In this document: piece by piece, positions 1-11,263 of the stretch | How the letters are laid out: each line of letters starts with the position of its first letter | How positions within the stretch are numbered: position 1 is the first letter of the stretch | Source of the DNA: Macrothele yani | Taxonomy: Eukaryota > Arthropoda > Arachnida > Araneae > Macrothelidae | Length of the DNA stretch: 64,000 nt | Direction of reading: 5' to 3' | Assembly (NCBI GenBank): GCA_039090855.1 | Contig: CM077027.1 | Span: 103,706,424-103,770,423, forward strand | Notes under the pieces: model-generated | The model's input: only the letters and a program-made list of their open reading frames with translations | Told to the model about the DNA's origin: nothing | Databases searched by the model: none | Program-made: the position numbers and the translations under genes

Positions 1-177
1 GTACCAGTCAATATTAAAACCTCTGTTTGAAGTTTTGCCCTTTGAAGTCATCTTTTTCATTTCAGGCGTAGGCCTACCATAATTTTTAATTTGATTCTTT
101 TCTTCAAAATCTCTCCTACTGAAAGGCTTTTCCAGTAAGATCTTCATCATATCAGATATGTTTGAAGCAGAGGCCAT
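1..177 (-). CDS. N-terminal end of a TTF-finger hAT transposase-like protein (runs off the window)
   Basis: Reading the minus strand from an ATG at 175-177 gives 59 uninterrupted codons to the left edge. The protein begins MASASNISDMMKILLEKPFS and reaches RGFNIDWY at the edge. A charged leader, then GRPTPEM and a basic stretch leading into an FNxxWY-type motif, resembles the start of hAT transposases and their domesticated relatives with a TTF-type zinc finger (ZMYM1-like proteins), where the finger normally follows this point. The finger itself lies outside the window, so the family call rests on the leader only. There is no stop or frameshift in the visible part, so it may be intact. It could alternatively be an exon of a host gene of that family. 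Confidence 0.5.
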   Translation of the reverse strand, partial: MASASNISDMMKILLEKPFSRRDFEEKNQIKNYGRPTPEMKKMTSKGKTSNRGFNIDWY

Positions 178-2225
178 GGTTTGACAAACAACTCTTCATA
201 AAACATAAATAAAATTAGTTACACAAACATTAGTGTGGAAAAAAAGCAACTAGGAAGAAGGCGCTATGTAATGGTGCTCGAAGCTGTCAGAATGATGAGT
301 TACAGTGGAGCTGCTTATAGGGAAACAGCTGTTCCCATGAGGCAAGATAACATCTGCCTCACAGGAAGTCCACAGTGCGTGTGCGCTCTTTGTGTTCGCC
401 GTTCCACCGCCTACCCTTCGGATCTACTGATTCAGTGGAAGTAAACAGGTTTGGCACAAAATCTACGAGAGGCATTTCGCTTCCTGCCTCACGGACAGAG
501 ATCACAAGCTGAGGACATTTTGTAACTACGTGCTGCTGATTGTTTTCCAAAAGCGTCAATTTGAAAAACTGAATGAACGCATGGACGACATTAAATTCAA
601 AAGAATTAACTAGCATAAACTTTTGCTCTCCTATACCCAAAAGTACTGAATGAAGAAAGTGAATAATTCTAACTAAGAGTCTTAAAATTCTGATGAGGCA
701 CTGCCTTCCTTGCCTCCTCCCAAAAGCTGCCACTGAATATTACACATTTAATAGATGAGTCTGTTAAATATTTCAGCAGTGTTCAAAGAGGAAAGCTATA
801 CTATATTCAGCTTGCTGCCATCATTCACAATTTAAATTACAAAGTAGAAAAGTGACTTCATCTGCTGAAATCACTTTCATTCACAACTACAAACATCTTG
901 TCACACATTAGAAATTTATTTCCTCCAACATTTTTTTTTTTTTTTTTTTTGCAGTCATTTGGGGACTGCTGCTATTAACCACTGCTGCTTCATAATTGTA
1001 GAAAGTGCAGCATTACAGAAGAAAATTATTACCTAGAGTTTAAGGAAATTGATCTGTGGTAGTTTTGAATACACCCTTGGCTTTACGATACATATGCAAA
1101 GGAATGATGCTGAGGTATACATCAGTAAGATTAGATATGCATCAGTTCATCTGGACGAACAGAAAAGCCCGAGATTCACAGTAGCTCTGTGATGATTTTG
1201 TAAAAGATTAGCCATCATCTTACATGTATCTAATAATTAACTGAATACAAGTAGTTATGTTTCAGGTAAAGCACAATGCTGAATTTAAAGAACTCAAAAT
1301 TCAAAATTTTTCATCCAAAAAACTGTAGTGTATAAGCTTCAGTAAATTACATTTACTGTAAAATTTTCCTACATCAGAAACTTGATTTTTTATATTCGTA
1401 AGGAATAATTAAAAAAAACCAAAAAAACTTGAGAAAATGAAACAAAATTACTTTGAATCTATTGTTTTTTTCTCTCTCAAACTAACAATTTTCAAGGAAA
1501 AACTATTATATTGTGGAGTGTTTACGGCAACTGGCAATTGCATTTTTATCTCCTGCTTCCTCCCAAGGTTGGCTCAACATTTTCATCTTTTAGTAAAGGC
1601 AAACTGGAAGATTGAAGTTTTACTTAACTGACAGGAATTAGAAAAATGTTTGTCTTGGTGGCAAGTTCATTGCAATTTTTAATATAAATAAGCATGTTCA
1701 CTCAATTTGCCATGTATGGACATGAAAGCTGCCAAACAGATCCTCCTAATTCTTTTTCTTGAGGTAAATTGCAGTGTAGTTAAAATTGGGATCAAATTAA
1801 ATGTTTACCAAATTAAACTCTGAACTCCTAGCACTGTACTCCAAAAATATAATGAATATCAAAAATACTTTTGAGATACCAAATGATGATAGATCGAAAA
1901 ACTAAATTTGAGTCACTAAAATAATAACTGTTCCTATTGTTTTAGTAATGCCTGTATTTTAAATACTATGGTTATACCGAATTTAGTAAATGTTCACCAA
2001 ATGTATAACACTAAATTTACGTGACAATACTGCCAAAATAACAAAATAAATTTTTTTCTTTTGCAATTCTTGTAAACACTTTGTCAAAAAAACAACAAAA
2101 AAAACCCAACTTATCACGTCAAATAATTATAAGCCCCGCCCCAAATGCTTCCACACGCCTCGCCCCTCCTTGACGTCCCACTTCGACAAGCGTGTCGGGC
2201 CAACAAGGTTCCTGAGGAAGAAACG
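178..2225. other. AT-rich stretch without recognised genes
   Basis: I see no family-recognisable coding sequence, tRNA or terminal repeat here. Open frames at 235-444 (plus) and 359-733 (minus) overlap each other and resemble nothing I know. A pure T run of about 20 lies near 931-950. The segment reads as decayed repeat or intron DNA. Confidence 0.5.
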
Positions 2226-2880
2226 GAAGTCACATGATTCTTATCCCGGCACTCAAACCTTGCTTTGCTGCTCAATATTGTTTTTGGTATTTGGGCACAG
2301 CACCGGGGACACCTGCTACAAACAATGCTTTGGAGGCTTTTAACAGAATAATAAAAGACAAAGGTACACTTCGTCAGCGTCATCCTCTTGCTTGATTCTT
2401 AGTCGGTGCTTCAGATATGGTCAAGGATTGGTCTAACAAGTATGCCATAAACAGTGAGAGACATTTTCCCCAGCTGCCAACAATGTCTTTGAAGATGTGG
2501 ACAGAAGCTTATTAGTGGGCCAAATTGTCAAAACGAGTGCCGTTAAAGAATAGCACTGAATCGAAGCGGTGTTATAGAATTCCAGGTGGTGACGCATTGG
2601 AATGTGAAACTTATGACAATCCCTGGGCACCATTAGATGAGTACAAGGAACAACATTTTAGCGAGTGGGAAGTAGAATTACCACAGGACAAGACTGATTG
2701 GCTGAATGGCACATGCAACTGCCCAAAGTATCTCAGAGATTATGTTTGTAAACATTTAGTTGGGTTAACAATTCACTTGAAATTGAATCACTTGCTGAAG
2801 CAAGGAATATATCAATCGGGGACAAACGTAAAAGAGGACGACCAGCAAAATAAAAAACAGCTTTCAGGGTTCTCGCCAGG
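2226..2880 (+). pseudogene. MULE-type transposase remnant with a SWIM zinc finger
   Basis: One plus-strand frame reads through NNALEAFNRIIKDKGTLRQR, then a TGA at 2393-2395, then SDMVKDWSNKYAINSERHFP, a TAG at 2513-2515, and then WAKLSKRVPLK onward with no further stop to about 2899. Near 2714-2755 lies CNCPKYLRDYVCKHLVGL, a CxCxnCxH SWIM zinc finger, followed by a basic tail (KRKRGRP-like region mutated). In MULE-type transposases the order NNxLExxN-R segment, then SWIM finger, then basic tail is usual for the C-terminal third. The catalytic N-terminal part is absent. The two in-frame stops make it a pseudogene. The family is fairly sure; the subfamily is not. Confidence 0.7.
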
Positions 2881-3144
2881 GTTCCAGAATCATGGGTGAA
2901 ATTGTCCCCCAGGCCTTTTTTTTGGGGGTGATTTTGAAAAATCAGGGGTGAATTTTAAACAATCGTAAACTTAGAGAAAAATACTACATTATGAGGGTAA
3001 AAAACGAACAAACACAAAAATAATATAAATATTTTATACATATCTTCTAATTTTGTTATTATATATTTCAGCAGCTTTGTGAAATGGAAAGCTTTCTAGT
3101 GTTGCATTAGCTGCTGATATTCGAATAAAAATTTTTAAAGTTTA

Positions 3145-3790
3145 TTATTTCAGTCTGTTGCGAAATTTATCTTTTATTTGGTTTTGTGTGCTAAAATAAT
3201 GCTCTACAAATGCAGAACTTATCGGCACAACCAAAGCAATTTCATACAACAACACTTTGCTTGGATACACATCTTTACACCTGCAGATGAAAAGTTCTGC
3301 AACATCTGCAAATTTAAAACCAGCATAGTTATTTTTTAGCAGAATAAATATATATGGATATTCACTCAACAGGCATTTCAAATCTTCAAAATCTTTGAAG
3401 TGGTCTAACAACTTCAAAACAAATTTGCATGACACCGATGGGGATATTTACTTCCCATCTCAAAAGCGTTTGAGCGAATTGGCTCCTTTCACAACAATGA
3501 ATAATAAAATAAACATAGGGACCTTTACAATGTCGAAAACAATAAATCATTTTAACACTGTATGATTTAACACTATCATTTTCGTCGGTTTCGACTTCAA
3601 GCCAGTCGTACATTTTGCGCCATTTCTCTTGAAAGTTAAGATTTTTTAAAATTTAGTTGGAGGTACAGCAGGAACAGCCTCACTACAATTCTCAGGCAAT
3701 ATTTCACTGTTTAAAATCATAGCACTCGATGCCGAACTTGCAGAATCGTCAGTAGAATGCTTCCTCTTTCTAATGAGGAACTTTTCCATT
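3145..3790 (-). pseudogene. Internally deleted hAT transposase remnant
   Basis: On the minus strand an ATG at 3788-3790 opens MEKFLIRKRKHSTDDSASSA, an acidic/serine leader of the kind seen before the BED finger in hAT transposases. It passes through a stop and frame change near 3650 into MYDWLEVETDENDSVK. The last 96 residues end in VPISSAFVEHYFSTQNQIKD followed by KFRNRLK, which matches the hAT C-terminal dimerisation motif. The catalytic middle is missing, so N- and C-terminal parts are nearly adjacent. This is either an internally deleted non-autonomous copy or a decayed one. Terminal repeats were not identified. Confidence 0.6.
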
Positions 3791-4011
3791 GTGTTATAGT
3801 AAGAACAAATATCAAAGCTGCCAACTTTTCAAAATCAAAAACCAGGACATCAACGCGCATTCAGCAGCGCGTATTTAGACTTTATAAATAATAAAATTAT
3901 ATATTATAGGCTTCTCTATTTTTTTAATTACAGTTAATTATTTAATACAAATAATGAAATATTTACAAAAAAAATTAGCATTTAAGTATAAAATAAGATT
4001 AACAAACCTTG

Positions 4012-4302
4012 TTAATGAGTTTCATTTTTAGAGAGCGAGACACTATTTTTTTTCAGAGAGTCGCCAATTTTTCTCCCCACCATAACAGAAGTCTTATCAC
4101 ATAAGGAAAGACAGTTCATCCACGGAATACCAAGATACTGAAATTCTTCAGACACAAGTTTGGCAATATTTTCACCTGTTGAACTGGTTTGTAGGCATGG
4201 CAAAGAGAGCAGCATGCATCTCACTCGCTTGCAATGATTATCGAAGTATGTTACCACAATTGCCTCCCCCCCACATTTTTTTTTATTGCTTGCAAAAATC
4301 AA
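4012..4302 (-). pseudogene. hAT transposase middle-domain fragment
   Basis: The minus-strand reading frame contains VTYFDNHCKRVRCMLLSLPC, then STGENIAKLVSEEFQYLGIP and WMNCLSLCDKTSVMVGRKIG. In hAT transposases the block STGENI...LV...F....IPW.NC..F..D...VM.G...G is the segment around the second catalytic aspartate. Here the expected aspartate-serine context is altered (CLSLCDKTSVMVG), which suggests decay. It lies upstream, in minus-strand terms, of the fragment at 3145-3790 and in the wrong order for a single gene (middle before N-terminus), so it is either a separate insertion or a rearranged piece. Confidence 0.6.
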
Positions 4303-4813
4303 GATTTACTAATGAAATCAAGAAGATTTGAGACAGTACCAGAACTGTTAATTTATGATTATCTATTATTAGGGGAGAGCGGTAATGTATGGGATGTTCT
4401 AGCAGTATGTTTGATGATACTTGTATTCAATTATTTTTCTGTATCAGTTAATCATAGATGGAGTTCAGAAATTGTGATGATTTTCAAGGTTTTGAATTTT
4501 TTTTTAAAAATTGAATGATGCAATTTTAGAAATAACTTGATTTCGTTTAAACAATGACAAGACAGTTACTTGTTTGTTTAATGCCCTTGAATGACAATTT
4601 TATCCATCACGAATGCACGATAGCGCTATTTTAGATAAAGGATGAATAGTGTAACTTTGAGAATATGAATACTTTTGAACACCATGCATCAATTCTTACA
4701 AATTTTCAGCTTCTTTACTTTCGTTTTCAGGAAAAAGAACTACGATAACGGGAAACATCTTTAAATCTTTATCCCCCACCCTCTCTTTCATTGGGGGGGG
4801 GGGGGGGGAGATA

Positions 4814-5365
4814 CAATTACGGGAGAAATCTTTGCTACGTCCAATTTTCGTTTTCGGACAGTTTCCCTCCATTTTCAAGTTGAAATACAAATATTTATAA
4901 AATAAAATGATATTTAACAACAATACTAAGCAGAGGAAACATCGCGTGAAAAATAAAATTACAATGAGAGAAATCTTCACTGCGTCTAACTTCCGTTTTC
5001 GAAAATTTTGAAAGACAAAACTTCCGCTTTCAAAAGTTTCCAGCGAAAAACATTCTCCTCCGCTACAAATTGCCCCGAAATTTCTGTTCAGTTATGCATC
5101 AATCTAGAGGAAAACTCCAATTATGATGGAAAAGGAGAAATTTCTCGAAGCTGTTGCACGCACATGCCTGAAGATTACAGGGAAATTTTTGCGCCTTCGA
5201 ATTTCCGTTTTCGGAAATTTTCCCTACATTTTCCAACTGAAATACAAATATTTTTAGAATAAAGTGATGTATAACAACAATACTGGACAGAGGCAACATC
5301 GCAGGAAAAAGAAATTAAGATTATGGAAATCTTTATTTCGTTTACTTCCGTTTTTGAAAGACGAA
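4814..5365. repeat. Tandem duplication, period about 360 bp
   Basis: The block starting near 4820 (gggagaaatctttgctacg ... ttcgttttcgg ... tttccctccattttc ... gaaatacaaatattt ... acaacaatac ... cagaggaaacatcg) recurs diverged from about 5181 (gggaaatttttgcgcc ... ttccgttttcgg ... tttccctacattttcc ... gaaatacaaatattt ... acaacaatac ... cagaggcaacatcg). A G run of about 17 precedes it near 4793-4809. Non-coding. Confidence 0.6.
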
Positions 5366-5821
5366 ATACCGTCCCGGTGCGTATTTTTATGCGTTGGTAA
5401 AATTTCGATGCGTAAACACACTTTCTGATGCGTACTAGATGCGTAATTACGCATTTTGGCGAACTCTGCATGGCACAAAATTAAAAAAGAATTCGCACTT
5501 TCGCGCAATTAGTGCAGCTATCCAACACTGAGGGAGAGCAAGTTTGGAAGGATTGGCGGGAGGGTGTGTGTGCGATCGCTCCCAGCTAGAAACATGAGAA
5601 AACGTAAGGTTCAATTGCTATGAGATCATAATAAAACAAAAGCAGGAGTTTAAACTAAGCGACAATAACAACGATATCAAGTTCCATCAGTAAAAAAATT
5701 TACGAGCCATTTTGGTGAAAATCCGGAAGAAACTATCTTTCGACCATAAAACTACCCAAAACTCCGTTAAACTTTCGGGAAATCCGGAATACTTGGCAGG
5801 TATGCGGACGTCATAGCACCA

Positions 5822-5972
5822 ATATCGGCTTTTCCGACATATTATGTAATATCACCTTGCTGTTCTTCACCGGAACCCGATATCGGCTTTGCCAATGCAT
5901 CCAATATCCTCTTGCCATTCTTCACCCCATATCTGTCCGATATTGGCTTTGCCGATGTATCCAATATCTGAA
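5822..5972. repeat. Short tandem repeat of a 'ccgatatcggctttgcc' unit, about 3 copies
   Basis: Three diverged units of roughly 60-75 bp each contain a gatatcggcttt(g/t)cc core, then a catccaatatc-like end, then cttgc(t/c)(g/a)ttcttcacc. The core is itself partly palindromic. It is consistent with a small minisatellite. Confidence 0.5.
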
Positions 5973-6041
5973 TTTCAAAGGCGCTTACTTAGAAACGGGA
6001 CCATTAATAGTTTTCGCATTTGTGCGGAAAAGAATATAAAT

Positions 6042-6402
6042 ATGTGAAAGACAATAAAATATAAAGTGAACTCCGTTTATTAGGCGTATAAAATAAGGGA
6101 TCAAAAGATGCTAGCTTTCACTACCTCCGTCAGGCATTTAGTAGCTAAAGATCGAGAAGCAACTGGAACAAATGTATTTCTAAGAAATCGGGTAGCTTCG
6201 TCAGGCATTTAGTAGCTAAAGATCGAGAAGCAACTGGAACAAATGTATTTCTTAGAAATACATTTGTTCCAGTTGCTTCTCGATCTTTAGCTACTAAATG
6301 CCTGACGAATCTACCCGGAGGTAGTGAAAGCTAGCATCTTTTGATCCCTTATTTTATACGCCTAATAAACGGAGTTCACTTTTTATTTTATTGTCTTTCA
6401 CA
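6042..6402. repeat. Foldback element with very similar arms and a duplicated inner segment
   Basis: The sequence from atgtgaaagacaataaaat at 6042 is mirrored by attttattgtctttcacat ending at 6402. The centre is the palindrome aaatgtatttct-t-agaaatacattt at 6241-6265. The left arm carries an inner segment (gtcaggcatttagtagc... to ...aaatgtatttct) twice, separated by aagaaatcgggtagcttc, whereas the right arm has it once. Flanking target duplication is not evident. No protein is encoded. Confidence 0.85.
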
Positions 6403-7588
6403 TTAATTGGGCGTACAGAAACCCGTTTATTGATCGTATATATATTTGTTAACTATAAATATATTCGCAAAATGCGATCGTAGTTTAAACAGTGATTTTA
6501 ACAAAAAAGGACACAAAATTCAGAACTTTTACGAAATACATTGAAATCCGCAATTCTTCCAACCTGTCTGTAATTCAGTAATCATGTAGCCGAAACCGTA
6601 ATGGTTGGCACCCTTAGCAGCGCATGGGCTTTCGTCTCGTTGCACTCTACGCGGATTATCACGTAATCTGTTTATTGTACGACCGGAAGGGAAATACTGG
6701 GGTTTTACCGTGACGACATGAAATCGGCACGTGACAAACAATAGGATTGTATCGTGACGTCGTGAAATCGGCACACGTGATATGAAACGTGCGCCTTCGT
6801 AGATTTTCCATGCTAATAGCTCACGATTGAAATCTTTCTGCGCGTGCGTCCATTTCACGCATCACTTTATTTTTCTTGTGCGAATTCAAACTTCTTTGAA
6901 CGTCTGCACACGCTATCGGGAACCCTGGCTTTACTAATTCAATAATTTCTTATTTCAAGTTTATTATGTGATTTTATTTTTAATAATTAGTGAGACTGAT
7001 TTCTATATCATGATTATTATAATAAAACTTTAACACATTAAAAGTTTAGTTTTCATTGTTTTAGCTTAACACCTATAACTACAAGTATTTATAGGTAACT
7101 GCAGGCAGGTATATGGGTATTATTACTGTTATTTTTTGGTCAGAAAAAGAACTTTAGTCATGAATTATTAATTTTAATTTCAGTTCCAATATCATAAGAA
7201 ATAACACGTATGATTACATTTTCCATGTTTTAAACATATGTAGTCTTACGTTTGGTAAATATTTTGCTTACAAATGATAAAAGAGATTAACAATATCTGG
7301 TTATTGATTTAAAAATAGATATCTAAAATTTGGTGAACATTTAGTATTTTTAGGAGACAAACATTTTTTTAGTGTCAAATAATTTAAGAAAATGACGAGA
7401 AGTTAATATCTGGTTATCACCTTATCATTATTATATGATCCAAAATTTGGTGAACATATACTATTTTGGGGAAACTAAGATATTTTTTTGTATACATATT
7501 TTCATTAAATTTGGTAAGCAGTCAAACACAAGCTGTTAATACAGAGTGGAAGAAATATTCTTCTCATAATACGCGGGGAACGTGGTCA
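6403..7588. other. AT-rich stretch, nothing recognised
   Basis: No recognisable coding sequence, RNA gene or terminal repeat. The minus-strand open frame at 6529-6858 has no family resemblance and I do not accept it as a gene. Confidence 0.4.
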
Positions 7589-7665
7589 GAGAATATTCCG
7601 AAGCTCTTCCGAAACACTCAGATACCCGAGAATATTCCGAAGCTCTTCCGAAACACTCAGATACC
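7589..7665 (+). repeat. Exact 38-bp tandem duplication
   Basis: gagaatattccgaagctc... to ...actcagatacc occurs at 7589-7626 and again at 7628-7665, identical apart from one intervening base (period 39). It directly precedes the tRNA-like sequence. Confidence 0.85.
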
Positions 7666-7674
7666 TGCGAATTT

Positions 7675-7750
7675 GCCGTCGTGGGTGGTGCAACGGATAG
7701 CATGCTCGAACAGTAATTAGGAGATGCGGGTTCGATTACCGCTTCACGGC
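7675..7750 (+). tRNA. tRNA-like sequence, probably a pseudogene or SINE head
   Basis: A 76-base segment begins gccgtcgtgggtggtgcaac and ends ttcacggc. The ends can pair over five bases (GCCGT with ACGGC). TGGTGCAACGGATAGCAT has the form of a D arm and A box. GGGTTCGATTACC at 7728-7740 is a good B box, and GCGG/CCGC gives a T stem. The anticodon arm is poor: CTCGA is followed by a loop containing AGT but the other side reads TTAGG rather than TCGAG. The broken anticodon stem argues against a working tRNA; a tRNA-derived SINE head is as likely. Confidence 0.45.
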
Positions 7751-8618
7751 GATGAAATTTTCAAGTTTTCTGATGTGACTGTTTTCACGGGTGAAACAGT
7801 AATTAGTCAATTCAGCGATGTCTGATTGCTGTGTTAATTATCACAAGCTGTTAAAATTCAGATTCTTTTATTAGCACCAAACTTTTTTTTGGTATAAAAA
7901 TTACTTTTCTTTCCCTCCCTACAGCAGAAGAAGCAAAAGACAATAAACTTACACAAAACATCTTGACATCATTAAAAATATGAACATTTTAATCTGAATT
8001 TCACAACATGCTCATGTTTACTTATTTCATGACACTAATTCTATATCTTCATAAACAACAAATCCAGCACTAAAAATATTGAGCCAGGTACCAAAAGAAG
8101 TAAGTGCTCAATTACTTAAAAAAAAAAAAACATTTTCATTAAAGCTTTCTGGAAACAAAAACATACCATTTTGTTTAATTTTGATTCCACCCACATGAAT
8201 GAAAAACCACAAATATGAACAGCACTCTAAAATTTCATGTTTCCTCCTAAAATTATTCAACACAATTAAATCTCAAAATAAAAAGGTATGTCAAAAGTGG
8301 TGATAAAAATGAAATAAAAGATGCAACTTTTGATTTTCATACATAAAATAAAAATCAATATTACAATAAATAAGCAAAATATTCATAAGACAGATCTGGT
8401 TTAATATCCAATAAGGCTTCACACACTTCCCTAGTACATTGGTATAAAAGTCAAAACATCCTGAAGTAATCCCGCAATATCGTGCACTGTCGAGAAGAGC
8501 ACTGAAAAAACAACTGCTAATCCAAACACTAAACCCATTGTAAAATGTAGGTACAGAAAATGCAGTGTATACACAACATGCTCGTAAAGTAACGAGACAA
8601 AATTTATTATATGAAAAT
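7751..8618. other. AT-rich stretch, nothing recognised
   Basis: No family-recognisable coding sequence. The minus-strand open frame at 8291-8707 overlaps the adjacent SINE and looks accidental. Confidence 0.4.
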
Positions 8619-8862
8619 TTTTTTATTTTTTTTGGTTGGAGGTTTTTTTTTTTTGATTGGAGGTTTAACGACCACCGTGAGCAACTCAATGGGCTATAAG
8701 CAGTCACCCGTCCCTAATTTAGGGTCACTGGTTCCAGGGAAGGGAGAGAGCCAGTGCCGTAAGACTAACACAACATCCATGCCTCACCGGGATTCAAACC
8801 CGGACCCCGTTCGGACGAATAATCAGAAGCCATCGCTTAGACCACTGCGCCACCGGAGCGGC
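8619..8862 (-). mobile_element. tRNA-derived SINE (copy 1)
   Basis: In minus orientation it begins at 8862 with gccgctccggtggcgcagtg, an A-box region, then a B box ggtttgaatcccgg. A body follows that is shared with the other copies (ccctggaaccagtgacc..., gtcgttaaacctccaatc), and it ends in an A-rich tail that is the T run at 8619-8654 on the plus strand, itself interrupted by a repeated ggttggagg. SINEs of this kind are transcribed by RNA polymerase III from the internal A and B boxes and copied by a LINE. The flanking duplication is unclear in this AT-rich site. Confidence 0.75.
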
Positions 8863-9444
8863 ATAAAATTTTAAAAAATGGGGTTTGAGATATTGTAATT
8901 AAAAAAAAAAAAAATCTAAATTTTTTGAAATTTTGTACATTTTAAAAATTAATTTAACGAGCTGCTTGCATCACAGGATAAAAATAAAATTACTACTAAC
9001 ACAACCCTAGTAGGAGTGCAGGTTGGCACACTTACCCACCTGATAAGTCTTTCTTTAAAAAAAAATCCTAAATTTGTGGAAAATTAAATTTTTTAAAAAT
9101 AAATACTTTTTTCGTCATCTAGCAACATTCCTTTGATCGATTTCTGTGAACATAAAGAAAGGCCAATTCAACAGCTTCAAAATATAAAAATGTTTTAAGT
9201 CTTTACCTGTTATAGTACAGGAGCAGTGTACATTTAAAAATTTGGTGTTTCACATTATTTTCGTCACAGGTGTATTTTTTCTCTATTTTCAAAATGCTGT
9301 AGCTCGACCCCCAATTTTTTTTGTTTTTTTTATGAAAAATCCTTTGGCAGACTTTATATCTCTATTAGCAGTAGCTACCACAATTAAAAAAAAAATGGAG
9401 GTGTTTAACTGACACCCCCTGCCTGAATTGAGATGGAAAGGGTC

Positions 9445-9543
9445 TATAGCGTATTAAAATCAGTTTATTTTTGTGGTGTAGTAAGCATTGGCAAATCTTT
9501 GTGCTTACACCACCACAAAAATAAACAGATTTAATACGCTATA
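9445..9543. repeat. Snap-back hairpin, about 40-bp arms
   Basis: ctatagcgtattaaaatcag ... tttttgtggtgt.agtaagca on the left is mirrored by tgcttacaccaccacaaaa ... gatttaatacgctatat on the right, with a loop of roughly 14 bases around ttggcaaatctttg. One or two mismatches or small gaps interrupt the arms. Confidence 0.8.
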
Positions 9544-9599
9544 TGCGTCTGTTGAGTATTCACAGTCTGGTGTATTTATAAATAGCATTACTCCTTCAG

Positions 9600-10165
9600 T
9601 CTGTTGGTCACACCATGCTGGATGAGTTCAATGTCACTGCAAAGTGCTTCCCTTCCAAGGCATATTTCACCTTTGGGAAGAGGACAAATTCTGTGGAAGC
9701 CAAACCTGGCAAGTAGGGTGGATGTGCAATCACACAGATCGACTATGAAGACAAACTACTTCACAGGCAGTGTACAGCGTGCAGGCGCGTCAAGTGCGGC
9801 ACAAACCTCAAACAAATCTTCTTGTGAAAATCTTTTTCTAAGATTACCCTGGCCATTCCCTTACCAACACCAAGCTTTTCAGTGAGTAGCCTAGTGGCTA
9901 TTTGCATGTCATGCGCAACATTTTTGCTGGCCTTCACCACATTTTCATTTGTCAGTGCAGAAACTGGATGTCCTGTGTGTGGTTCATCCTCGAAGGACTC
10001 CTTTTAATCTTTAAACACTGAAAACCAGCGGAATATCTGTGCACAGCTCAGTCATTGCAGTAAACTATTTTTTGGTCTTGGTGCACTTTCGCAGCAGTTT
10101 TCCCTAATTTACAGTAAAATTTTATCACGGCTCTTTCCTTCATTACGTAACTTTTGACATGATCC
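9600..10165 (-). pseudogene. Mariner-type transposase remnant (HTH_48 region plus C-terminal part)
   Basis: Minus-strand translation from about 10160 gives MKERAVIKFYCKLGKTAAKV followed by HQD, the helix-turn-helix opening used by many mariner-type transposases. Several stops and frame changes follow. Near 9720-9620 comes HPTLPGLASTEFVLFPKVKY, a decayed form of the HPPYSPDLAP.DF.LFP.LK block that carries the last catalytic aspartate. The intervening catalytic region is largely missing. I therefore read this as a dead, internally deleted mariner copy. Its terminal repeats were not located. Confidence 0.6.
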
Positions 10166-10383
10166 ACTCACACAATTTTACTTCAACGATGGCCACTAGA
10201 AAACTGCTGAGACACCTGACTCTAAATTTATTGGCTCCTGTGATTACAGCACATTCTAGCGGCCAAAACTATAAACACTTTTGCTACTTTTATTCAAAAG
10301 GATGTCCTGTAAAAAATCAGCACAAATTTTAGTTCTTTCTAAAAATTCATTATCAATGAAGTGGACAGATTATAAAACCATAA

Positions 10384-10599
10384 TACAGAAATGAGTCATG
10401 AAAGATATACGGGATTACGCCATATAATACAAATTTTGAAGATGACAATCCGATTTTTTTTTGGCGTAAATGTGACAAGGATGGTAAGTCAGATAATATT
10501 TGAAAACTTGAAAATTTTCAAATATTATCTGACTTACCATCCTTGTCACATTTACGCCAAAAAAAAAAAAAATCGGATTGTCATCTACAGAAATGAGTG
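10384..10599. repeat. Near-perfect snap-back hairpin bounded by a 13-bp direct repeat
   Basis: The arm at 10440-10506 (agatgacaatccg ... cagataatatttgaaaa) is mirrored without mismatch at 10515-10587 except for the length of one T/A run; the loop is 8 bases. Outside the hairpin, tacagaaatgagt occurs at 10384-10396 and again at 10587-10599. No coding function. Confidence 0.9.
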
Positions 10600-11255
10600 C
10601 TGAAATTTTCATATAAATTGCCTTGAAATGTTTGATGGTCAGCTGAAGCTGAAAAGAACATCTAATTAACAATCTTGGACACGAGAAAAAAGTTTGGTAT
10701 CCATATGTGTATTGTATTATTAGCTTTTTTTTAATGTTAGGCCTAATTGATAAAAGATTTACGTGCAGCAATAAAAACTTATGTAGCCTACAATGTTAAA
10801 AATTTATACAATGATGCTAACAAATGACTTTGTAAAAGTTCATGAAATGAGAAAAAAAAAAAATCAAATGGCTAAACTGTCTGCTTTGATCAGGGGTTTA
10901 AAAAACCTACATATTTTTCAAAAAGCCTTGCCTGGGTGGGTTTTCTTGGGCTATTTTTTTTACGGTTTAGCATGGTTCTTCAATATTTAAGCATTGATAG
11001 ACAAGTTACATGTATATACAATTGCATTTGAAGTGAGGGCAGGGTAAGCAGTCTTTTGCTTTCAAAATAATTCCCAAAATATTGTATTTTAAAATCTTTG
11101 CCAAAATCAATGCAAATTTGCTGGAATATCTTAATATAATTTTACATGCTTAATTTTGAAAGTTCTCAACACCAACTAGGGCAACATTTTGCACGTAAAT
11201 TTACATTAATAAACAATTGGGCATTAATTTACCTGTTTTGACAAATCCATCATCT
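10600..11255. other. AT-rich stretch, nothing recognised
   Basis: No recognisable gene or repeat end. It leads directly into the target site of the next hAT element. Confidence 0.4.
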
Positions 11256-11263
11256 ACCTGTAC

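Larger units (their letters stand above)
3813..5804. mobile_element. Possible third copy of the CATACCTGCCAAC inverted-repeat family
   Basis: The left end reads caaagctgccaacttttc from 3813 and the right end, reverse-complemented, reads catacctgccaagtattcc ending at 5804, matching the termini seen at 21620/22577 and 31065/32534. Unlike those copies I find no matching flanking duplication (aaatat versus cggacg), so the two ends may belong to different insertions. The interval holds a hAT fragment and a tandem duplication. Treat as tentative. Confidence 0.25.

Noticed and set aside
359..733. Minus-strand open frame of 124 codons
   Set aside because: No recognisable motif, and overlapping open frames on the other strand have equal claim.
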